Origin: Chlamydomonas sphaeroides
Lineage: Eukaryota; Chlorophyta; Chlorophyceae; Chlamydomonadales; Chlamydomonadaceae
NCBI GenBank assembly: GCA_001662425.1
Contig: BDDC01000224.1
Span: 1-64,000 of the forward strand
Reading direction: 5' to 3'
DNA: 64,000 bases
Both the position numbers and the translations under genes were made by a program. The stretch's first letter is position 1; each line of letters opens with the position of its first letter. The notes below the pieces were generated by a model, which saw only the letters and a program-made list of their open reading frames with translations, searched no databases and was not told the origin of the DNA. Of this stretch, positions 55,559 through 64,000 are shown piece after piece.

Positions 55559-58500
55559 ATGGCGGTGCTCGGCGCCGGCAAGGGGGGCAAGCCCGGGCCT
55601 TTCGGGGGCCTTCAGCCCGCCAATGGAAGCTCCACGCAGGCCAAGAAGCTTGTGATCAAGCCCCTCAAGGGTAGGGCTGGCTCCTAGGCGTCAATCGCGC
55701 TGGCGGTTGCGCGGTTGCCGTGTCCGAGTCGCGTGCCGTGGGCTCTCGTGGCCCAGCCCGCGCCCACGCTGCGGCACACCCGGCCCGGCCCCGTCGCGCC
55801 CCCCAGTCAAGCCGGAGCTGCCCGCCGAGTTTGAGGAGAAGACATGGGCCAAGCTGCGCGACTGCATCATAGCGGTGCACTGCAAGCGGCCCGTGTCCAA
55901 CAGCCTGGAGGAGCTGTACATGGTGAGCATGCTCGCCGAGCATCCTCCCTCGCGCAGGGGTGCAGGCCTGCTACTTGCAACCTCCCCTCTCGCTGGACTG
56001 GCGCCTGGACCGCGTCCAGGGCCCTGCTGCTACAGCCTCGCGCCGGCCCCCACCCGTCGCCGGTCAGCGGACCGCCGCACCGCCCACGCCACGGCCGCTG
56101 CCGCTGCCACGCCCGCCGCGCCCGCCGCCCGCAGGCCGTGCAGGACATGTGCATGCACAAAATGGCAGATAAGCTGTACGGCAAGCTGCAGCAGGTACGG
56201 CAGGCGGGCCGCGGCCCTGCGCCCCTCGCGGACCGCTCGCCCGCCCGGCCGCTCCCTGGGCCACCGCGGCGCGCCCCGCGCTCCTCCCGCCGCAGCCCAC
56301 GCCCTGCCCTGCCCTGCACCAGCTCCCCCGCCCCGCTGTGCCGCTGCCACCTGCCGCTCCACCTGAGCCGCTGCTCCACCTGCCGCCCACCTCACCGGGC
56401 CCCGCTCTGCCGCACCGGCAGGAGTGCGACTCGCACATTGCGGCGCACGTGGCCTCGCTGGCCGGCTGCGTGTCGCTGGGCGCGGTGGCCTTCCTGGACC
56501 GCGTGGACGCGGTGTGGCGGGACCACTGCAGCCAGATGCTGCTCATACGCCAGGTGTGTGTGTGTGTGTGTATGGGGGGGGGCGGGGAGGCGGGGGAAGG
56601 GGATGGGGAAGCTGTGCGGTGTAGGCATGGTGAGGGATGGTAGGATACCGGTAGGGAGGTGGGGAAAAGGGAAGGGGGGCGGTGTTGTGGGAGGGGTAGG
56701 GAAAGGGGAGAGGAAGAGAGGCGCAGTGATCGCATAGTAGGCACGCTGGCTAAGGGACCTAGTGATTAGGAAGTGGCGCCTGTCCGGTTATCTAGTTTGA
56801 AGCGGCTTGTTGCCCTTAATGTCGCGGCCCCCCGGCCTGAGCGCAGGCGATGGCGAGGGGTGGGAGAGGGGAGGGATGGGAGGGCAGGAAGGGGAGAGGA
56901 AGGGTTGCAGGTTGGGGCGGGCGGCAGGGGGAAGGGGCAGCGGGTGGGGAAATGGCAGGGTGGCGGGTAGGGGGTAGAGGTGGTGTAGGGGCAGATGTCG
57001 GCGGTTGAGGTGGTATGCAGGGAGGGTGTAGAACGATGCTTGTATACAGCGTGCAGGGTGTCAGAGTGCGGGCGCAGGCCGCAACTGGCGAGTGCGGTGG
57101 CGCAGGCGACACTGACTTGGGCAGTCGCTGGGGCCGGAGTTGAAGGGGGCCTCGCGGGGGCACGGGGTTCCGGGCCGGGCGGCTGGGCAGTGGCAGGGGC
57201 ACGGCAGAGAGGGTGCCGTGGCGCTGGCAGCGACGAGGGACGGCCGTGTGGACTCCAGCCCCCAATGCGGCCCGGCCGAGCTGCCGGGTGCTGCCTGTTC
57301 CATCCGCAGCCTCCCTCGCCCGTCCCTCGCCCACCCTGCCCCCGCCCTGCTCCCACCTGCCGCCCTGGCCCGCAGATCTTCCTGTACCTGGACCGCACCC
57401 ACGTGCTGGGCCTCAGCGGCAGCGCCACGCCCGTCAAGTCCATATTCGACCTGGGCCTGGCGCTGTTCCGCCAGCACCTGGCCGCCTCGCCGCAGGTGCG
57501 GCCGCGCCTCGCTGCCACGGCACGGCACGGCACGCGATGCGGGTGCCCTCCGCCGCCGGGACCGAGCCCCGGGCACAGCCGGCCCGCCGGCCGCAACGCC
57601 CTCGGCCGTTCGGGACCGGACCGGCCGACCAGCGCCGGGCCTATCCGCGCAACGATTCACACATGCCGTTTGTGACCTTCGCCTGCCCTGCCCCCTCCCC
57701 CGCGTTTCCCCCGCCTCTCGCCCTCCCTCGCCCCCCTCCCCTCCGTTGCCTGGCTGGGCCCCAGATCCGCGACCGCACCGTGGAGGGGCTGCTGGAGCTG
57801 GTGGAGCGCGAGCGGCGGGGCGAGGCGGTGGAGCGGGCGCTGCTGGGCGGGCTGCTGCGGATGCTGGGGTCGCTGGGGATATACGGGGAGGCCTTCCACG
57901 AGCCCTTCATGCAGGTGGGCGTGGGGAGGGGGCGGTGGGTGGGGTGGATGGCTGGCTGCTGGTGGCGGCGTAAGGTTGGGGTGGGCGGGCTCCGTACGAG
58001 GTGTGGTCGTGAGGGCTGCCCGTGGGCCATGGGCCGAGCGCCGCGAGCGAGCACGATAGGGCTGGGCGGGTTGAGAGGACACAGGCGGGGGCTGGCGGGG
58101 CGGTGAGTGGGCGGGCGAGCTCACGGGCTGCACTCCCAGCCCTGCGGCTGCTCGCCCCTGCGCCCGCCCCCCTCTGCGCCGTGTCCGTCCTGCAGGCCAG
58201 CACGGCCTTCTACCGGGCCGAGGGCGAGCGGCTGATGGCGGAGCTGGACGTGCCTGCCTACCTGCGGCACTGCGAGGTGGGCGCTCGGGGGCGCCACGGC
58301 GGCTGGGTGTGCGTGTGACCAGTCGCACGGACGAGAGGCGGCCGTGGCGGGGAAAGGCACACGGGGGAGGGCCTGCCCGCTGCGGGCGGGAGTGGGGCGG
58401 TGGCGGCTGGCGGCGGGCAACCAAAGGGCAGGGCGCGCGGCAACCCTGAGGCGGCAGGGCACCAAAGCCGCAGCCCGCGTCCTCCCGCCCCGCCCTCCCT

Positions 58501-61500
58501 CTTGCCGCCCTCCCTGCCCCCACCCCGCCCCGCCCCTGCCCCTGCCCCCGCGCTCAGGCCCGGCTGTCGGAGGAGTACGAGCGCTGCACGTCCTACCTGG
58601 ACGCCTCCTCCCGCCGCCCGCTGCTGGGCGCCGTGGAGGCGGAGCTGCTGGGCCGGCACACGGCGGCGCTGCTGGACCGGGGGCTGGGGCCGCTGCTGGA
58701 GGGGCACCGCGTGGAGGACCTGGGCCGGCTGCACGGGCTGCTGGGCCGGGTGGCGGGCAGCGAAGCGCTGCGGGCTGCGTTCAAGGACTACGTGCGGGCG
58801 GCGGGGCTGGCGCTGGTCAAGGACGAGGAGAAGGTGGGGCAGGAGGGGGAGGGGGACAAGGGGGAGGGGAGGGCGTTTTGGCGGGGGATAGGACGGGGAT
58901 ATGGTGGGGTGGGGTGGCGAGGTGGTGGGCGAGGTGGTGCGGGCTGTCGCGAGTGGAGGCTGCTGTTGCTGGTTCAGAGCGAGGAGGAGGTGTGCGCGCC
59001 CAGCCTCAACCCTGTCCCGGCCCTGACTATCTTCCCGCGCCGCGCCGGGCCCCTCCAGGACAAGGAAATGGTGGAGCGGCTGCTGGACCTCAAGGGCCGC
59101 CTGGACGAGGTGCGGGGTGCTGTGTGTGCATAAAAGTAGGAACGTGTGGCAACACGTGTCGACGTGTGTGTGTGGGCCTACTAGCCACGGGCCCACGTGC
59201 ACCTGACCAGCCCCTGCCGCGAGCACGTGCGCCCCTGCTCGGGCCGCGTCCCCGCACGCTCCCATGTGCGCCCTGCCGCACCTGCCGCTGCTTTTCGCCC
59301 CTGCGCACTGCCGCCCCTGCACACCACCCCTGCCGCCCATGCGCACCAGCCCTGCCACTCCTGCCGCCGCTGCGTGCCGTGTTGACTGCAGGTCGTCGCG
59401 TCCTCGTTCGCGCGCTCCGACGCCTTCGCCGCGACGCTCAAGGATTCGTTTGAGTACTTCATCAACCAGCGCGCCAACAAGCCCGCCGAGCTGATCGCCA
59501 AGTTCATAGACGCGCGGTTGCGCGCCGGCGGCCGCGGCGCGGCGGTGGCGGCCGCGGGCGTGGCGGCGGGCGGCGGCGGCGGCAGTGAGGAGGAGCTCGA
59601 GGTGGCGCTGGACCGGGCGCTCATCCTGTTCCGGTGAGGCCTGCGCCCTCGCGCCTCTTGGCTTGCCCAGGGCCCTAGCTAGGCCAGCTGGCGCAGCCCG
59701 CAGGATGCGCTGCTGGGCCAACACCTCACAGTGCCGCCAGAATCAACCTGAGGTGTCCAAACCTGGCACGCTGCTGGATGCACAGCTGGCACGGCAGCCA
59801 GAGCTACCCTTAGCAGCCTAGCTATGCACGCAGGCCCAGGGTTGCCCAGGGTTGTGTGTACAAGCTCTCCAAGTAGGACGGCAACCCTACGCACATGCCT
59901 CAATAGTAGGGCGCGTGGCACGCCTCCCGGCTCTGCCTTTCCTTATCACCGTCCACTGCTCCCATCCCTGCCTCCCGGCCCCTCCCCTCCCCCAGCTTCA
60001 TCCAGGGCAAGGACGTGTTTGAGGCCTTCTACAAGAAGGACCTGGCCAAGCGCCTGCTGCTGGGCCGCAGCGCCAGCGTGGACGCGGAGAAGGCCATGAT
60101 CGCCAAGCTCAAGGTTGGGTGGGGCGGCGGCAGGGGAGCGCCACTGCGCGCCAGGGGCACCTGCCTTGCGTCAGGCAGCCAAGCCCTGATGCGTGTTGCA
60201 GTCCGTCGCCGCTTGTTGGCCGCACCACAGGCCCGGCGCCAGCCCTCCTGCGCCTCCGAACATCTTGCCAACCGGTATCCTCCCCGCTACACAGCTCCAG
60301 CGCCTTGTCTCCCTCCATGCATGTACGCGTGAAACCCACACCCTGCCTCCCTCCTTGCCTCCCTGCCTGCCTCCCTGCCTGCCTCCCTGCCTGCCTTCCT
60401 CCCCGCCTCCTCTCCACCAGGTGGAGTGCGGCAGCCAGTTCACGGCCAAGCTGGAGGGCATGTTCAAGGACGTGGAGCTGAGCGACGACGTCATGGCGGC
60501 CTTCCGCGGAGCGCCCGCCTCGCGCGAGTTGCCGCCGGGCGTCGACGTGTCCGTCAGCGTGCTCACCAGCGGCTACTGGCCTTCCTACCCCGTGCACGAG
60601 GTCAAGCTGCCCGAGGTGAGGGGCGGCGCCAGGGGGAGGGGCAGAAGGAATGGCGGAAGGCGGTACGAGGTCAAGCCGCCGGAGTGCGTGGGCAGTGGAG
60701 AGTGGAGAGTGGGGAGTAGAGAGTGGAGAGTGGAGAGTGGAGAGTGGAGAGTGGAGAGTGGAGAGTGGAGAGTGGAGAGTGGAGAGTGGGGAGTGGAGCG
60801 CTCAGGTTGGGAGCGCAGGCGGTGTGGGGATTGAGCTCGTTGTCGTTGGGTGTGACGCGCCCCCGACTACATACTGCTGGGTCATGTTTACTCCCTCGCC
60901 TCAGGCACTGGACCGCGCCTCCACCGTGTTCCGCGACTTCTACCTGTCCAAGTACAGCGGGCGGCGGCTGGTGTGGCAGCACAGCCTGGGCTCCTGCGTG
61001 CTGCGGGCGGCCTTCCCCAAGGGCGTCAAGGAGCTGTCCGTCAGCACATACCAGGTGGGCAGGGGGCCGAGCGGGGGGAGAGCATGGGGGAAAGTTGGTG
61101 CAGCCCGGTGGGTTTGTGGGCACGTGGGCGTGGGTCGTAATGCATGAGCTACGGGCCATGGGCGCGTGTAACGAAGCGCGCTCTTGATCGTCGCCTTTCT
61201 GCCGACGGCGCGCGCTCCTTGTACGGCAGGCTGCCGTACTGATGCTGTTCGACGGCGTGGACACGCTGTCGTACGCGGACGTCGCGGCGGGCTGCGGGCT
61301 GGAGGAGAAGGAGCTCAAGCGCACGCTGCAGAGCCTGGCGTGCGGCAAGGTGGGCGGGGCACCGGATGAGAAACCCCGTCCGAACTCGCTGCGGCAGCCG
61401 CTGCGCGCAGCCCGAGCGCCGCTCCTTCCATGCATGCTGTCTTGCCCTGTCGCCTGCTGTGAGGGAATTATGGTAGGCATAGGGAAACGTGATGTACGAA

Positions 61501-62677
61501 CCCGCTGCGCTGCCGCCTGCTCGCGTCTTCCTTACCGCAGGTGCGGGTGCTTCTCAAAGAGCCAAAGGGCCGCGAGGTGGGCGACGACGACACCTTCTCC
61601 TTCAACGCTGGCTTCTCCGAGAAGCTGTTCCGCATCAAGATCAACTCGATCCAGATGAAGGAGACGGAGGAGGAGAACAAAAAGACCAACGAGCAGGTTC
61701 GGGCCACCGCGGGGTGACGGTGCGCCGCTTCTGCAGCCCTGCACGGCATGGCCCCTTACAGAGCAGGCGCAGCTCTGCGACGCACAGACCGCATGGCCAC
61801 AGCCCGGCCGCGCCCTGGCCCCAACCCGGCCTCCCCGGCCGACCGCAGCCCTGCCGCCATCTTCAGCTGGGTATGGGATGGAACGGTTTCAAGCACACGC
61901 ATCGACATGCGGCACATCGACATGTGCATTGGCATGTGACCACGTGCTGCTGCTGCTGGCTGCTGCTGCTGGGTGCTGCTGTGCTGTGCCCGCAGGTGCT
62001 TCAGGACCGGCAGTACCAGATCGACGCGGCGCTGGTGCGCATCATGAAGACGCGCAAGACGCTCAGCCACAAGCTGCTGGTGGCGGAGGCGCTGCAGCAG
62101 CTCAAGTTCCCGCTCAAGGGCGCGGGTAGGGGCGGGGCGCAGCCCCGGGTGCTGGCTCCAGGGGCGTGGATGGGGGCACCGCAGGTCTGGGGCAGGGGCA
62201 GGCGGTCAGGAGCAGGCAGCGGGCGCTGGGGCTGGGGACGCGGCGACGCCGAGGTCCGAGCCCCAGAGGGCATGCGGTCGCAACTCCTGTCGTGGAGGCC
62301 CTTGCCACATGCCTGTGGTCACGAAGGCTGCGGCGGGGTGCGGAGGGGTGGCGCCGCACTTGTCGTGAAGCCCCCATGCCGTGTCGCTGCCCGCTGCCTC
62401 CAGACCTGAAGAAGCGCATCGAGTCACTCATCGACCGGGAGTACCTGGCACGGGACGGAAGCGACGCGAACGTGAGGGCGCGTGCGAGGGCCAGTGGCAG
62501 GGCAGCGTTGCTAGCGGCGCGGACATGAGTCGGCGGACCAGCCATAGCAGACCGTAGGAGGCCCAAAGACGCACAGGGTTGAAGGAAGACGTGAAGCCAA
62601 GAACAGTCTTACACCCAGCTTTGAGTGCGGATGCCCCTTGCCGCGCCCTGCCGCAGGTGTACAACTATCTGGCGTAG
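55559..62677 (+). CDS. CUL4: Cullin-4, scaffold of CRL4 ubiquitin ligases
   Basis: 18 exons, all in phase: 55559..55670, 55807..55922, 56135..56194, 56422..56553, 57376..57495, 57765..57914, 58196..58276, 58558..58833, 59059..59109, 59392..59633, 59996..60113, 60421..60615, 60905..61054, 61230..61349, 61541..61696, 61996..62125, 62404..62471, 62657..62677; 765 residues, the family size. The KKLVIKPLK start and LPAEFEEKTWAKL are CUL4-specific. Later motifs include FLYLDRTHVL, RSDAFAATLKDSFEYFIN, NKPAELIAKFID, GKDVFEAFYKKDLAKRLLL, TSGYWPSYP, RTLQSLACGK and the neddylation site ALVRIMKTRKTL with Lys711. It ends NYLA. It bridges DDB1 and RBX1 to ubiquitinate nuclear substrates in DNA repair, replication and light signalling. 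A Gly/Ala-rich insertion lies near AGGRGAAVAAAG in exon 10. Confidence 0.97.
56554..56570 (+). repeat. GT microsatellite at a CUL4 donor site
   Basis: A GTGTGT run starts exactly at the 5' splice site of intron 4 (CAG/GTGTGT). Confidence 0.85.
60345..60400 (+). repeat. CTCCCTGCCTGC pyrimidine-rich repeat
   Basis: About four copies of a 12-bp CTCCCTGCCTGC-type unit just before the acceptor of CUL4 exon 12, forming its polypyrimidine tract. Confidence 0.75.
60694..60797 (+). repeat. GTGGAGA heptamer minisatellite in CUL4 intron
   Basis: About a dozen near-perfect tandem GTGGAGA units, with GTGGGGA variants at both ends, inside the intron between CUL4 exons 12 and 13 (60616..60904). Purine-rich on the coding strand. 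Confidence 0.9.
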
Positions 62678-63067
62678 GCAGGACGCGGCGGAAGCAGCTG
62701 GGGAGGAGGAGGAGGCGGTAGCAGGGGGCCGCGGAAGGCGCAGAGCTCGTGGCGGAGCCGCAGAGCGGCGGGCGGGGGCCAGGAAGGGGAGGGGGCGGCT
62801 GGGGCAAGTGCCCGCCGGCGCAGGATGGCGGCTTCAGGGAGATTCAGGCGCGCTGGTTGGTGCTGGTCAAGGGGTACAGGTCTACGTGACGAGGGCGATG
62901 TGTGCGCTGTGGGTTCCGCTTGCTTCGCCGAAGGGGTTGCGGTCGGGGGCGGTCGGGGACGGTCGGTACAAGCGTGTGCGCTGTGCGGTTGTGTTTTGGG
63001 GCAAACACTTGCCACACCCGCAGTTATCTCGCTGTTCCCTCTGTACCTGCGACCACATGTTGCGACG
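62678..63067. other. Short gap CUL4 to ALG1
   Basis: 390 bp holding the CUL4 3' UTR and the ALG1 promoter. No TGTAA was found after the CUL4 stop here. No gene seen. Confidence 0.5.
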
Positions 63068-64000
63068 ATGCCGCGAGTTTGGGTCCTTGTGCTCGGCGAC
63101 TTCGGGCGCAGCCCGCGCATGCAGTATCACACGCTGTCCCTCTCGCAGCAGCCGGGCGCTGATGTGCACGTGATCGCCTATGGTGGATCAGCGCCGATCC
63201 AGGAGCTTAGTTCGGCGCCCAACGTCCGCATTCACAGCGTGCCAGAGCCCCCAGCGCTGCTCCGGCGCCTGCCGCGCCTGCTCTTCCTCGTCCTGAAGGT
63301 CCTGCACCAGCTAACAGCCCTGCTATTCATGATGCTGGTGTCGCTGCCGTCGCCAGCCTACATACTGCTGCAGAACCCGCCAGCCATCCCGACCATGGTC
63401 GTGTGCTGGCTCGCGGCGAAGCGACATGCCGCGAAGCTCGTTATCGATTGGCACAATTACGGCTACACTATCCTCGCGCTGACGCAGGGTGTGCGACACC
63501 CGCTCGTGCGCATGGCGCGAAGCTATGAGCGCTTCTGGGGGCGACAGGGCTCGGCGCACTTCTGTGTGACGAAGTCCATGATGGACGACCTGCAGGCCAA
63601 GTGGGGCATCTCGGCGACCGTGCTCTACGACAGACCGCCGGCCTTCTTCCGTCGCACGCCCCTCCCCGCCATCCACACGCTGTTCCGCAAGCTCGGCCCC
63701 GCGCTCGAGCAACCCGGCTGGGACGACTTCCTCACGGCCCGCACAGCCGCTGCCGCAGCTGGTCGCAGCCAGGAGGCGGCCGAGCTGACGGTCGTCACCA
63801 CCAAGCGGCCTGGCCCCGCCAGCCCCGGCGTCAGCTTGCGGCCGGACCGCCCCGCCATCGTCGTCAGCAGCACCAGCTGGACCCCCGATGAGGACTTTGC
63901 CATCCTGCTCGACGCCGCCGTCCGCTACGACCGGCTCGCGACGTCCTCTCAATCCTCCGCCTCAGCGTCAGCGGCGTCATCAACATCCTCGGAGCTGCCC
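63068..64000 (+). CDS. ALG1: ALG1 chitobiosyldiphosphodolichol beta-mannosyltransferase, partial
   Basis: Adds the first mannose to GlcNAc2-PP-dolichol on the cytosolic face of the ER during N-glycan assembly. 311 codons are visible from ATG 63068, open through the right window edge. Seen: VWVLVLGDFGRSPRMQYHTL (first Rossmann strand with the GDxGRSPRMQYH motif), the hydrophobic membrane-associated segment LFLVLKVLHQLTALLF, LLQNPPAIPT, KLVIDWHNYGYTIL, FCVTKSMMDDL, VLYDRPPAFF and, in the second domain, VVSSTSWTPDEDFAILLDA. All are hallmark ALG1 motifs. Ser/Ala-rich sequence follows the last motif at the edge. No intron is needed in 933 bp, unlike most neighbours. The C-terminal half lies outside the window. 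Confidence 0.96.
   Translation, partial: MPRVWVLVLGDFGRSPRMQYHTLSLSQQPGADVHVIAYGGSAPIQELSSAPNVRIHSVPEPPALLRRLPRLLFLVLKVLHQLTALLFMMLVSLPSPAYILLQNPPAIPTMVVCWLAAKRHAAKLVIDWHNYGYTILALTQGVRHPLVRMARSYERFWGRQGSAHFCVTKSMMDDLQAKWGISATVLYDRPPAFFRRTPLPAIHTLFRKLGPALEQPGWDDFLTARTAAAAAGRSQEAAELTVVTTKRPGPASPGVSLRPDRPAIVVSSTSWTPDEDFAILLDAAVRYDRLATSSQSSASASAASSTSSELP

Noticed and set aside
58258..59724. 488-codon minus-strand ORF over CUL4
   Set aside because: Antisense shadow spanning several CUL4 exons and introns.

Overview
The window looks like nuclear DNA of a green alga (core Chlorophyta, probably Chlorophyceae or Trebouxiophyceae). It is very GC-rich and intron-dense, its introns mostly open with GTGAG/GTGCG/GTGGG and close with GCAG or CCAG, TGTAA motifs lie downstream of several genes, and the gene content is that of a plant-lineage eukaryote. 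No bacterial operons, CRISPR arrays, rRNA or convincing tRNA genes were seen. Because of the base composition almost every real exon has a long antisense shadow ORF, so genes were called from protein-family motifs plus exon chains whose splice sites and reading phases agree.

Layout, left to right: (1) <1-1932, minus: partial gene for an Ala/Glu/Lys-rich 15-residue-repeat protein, cut by the window edge. (2) 2300-4939, minus: thylakoid rhodanese-like (TROL/STR4-type) protein. (3) 4940-6353: no firm gene, but a diverged duplicated segment. (4) 6354-10205, minus: organelle-type NUMOD3 protein. (5) 10589-12665, plus: COX10 haem O synthase, divergent from the NUMOD3 gene. (6) 13342-27004, plus: a 47-exon gene for a secreted protein of about 1672 residues with a DNRLRE-like domain and two parallel beta-helix regions, the second split by another domain. 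This is the most unusual locus. (7) 28359-30658, minus: TPR protein. (8) 31512-35342, minus: elongation factor 2, 845 residues. (9) 37537-41150, minus: GNAT-like domain with a long Gln/Gly/Leu/Ser octapeptide tail. (10) 41603-42064, plus: intronless ORMDL. (11) 43973-45881, minus: FHA-RING protein. (12) 46261-48752, plus: double NIPSNAP protein. (13) 50025-53389, plus: YTH-domain RNA reader. (14) 54011-55179, minus: gamma-carbonic-anhydrase-like protein. (15) 55559-62677, plus: cullin-4. (16) 63068->64000, plus: ALG1 mannosyltransferase, cut by the right edge.

These are mostly unrelated housekeeping genes: mitochondrial respiration (COX10, gamma-CA-like), thylakoid electron transport (TROL-like), translation (EF-2), sphingolipid control and N-glycosylation (ORMDL, ALG1), ubiquitin ligation (CUL4, FHA-RING) and RNA reading (YTH). 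Four pairs are divergent over 379-452 bp gaps and may share promoters: NUMOD3/COX10, GNAT/ORMDL, FHA-RING/NIPSNAP and gamma-CA/CUL4. Exon coordinates below are hand predictions without transcript support.
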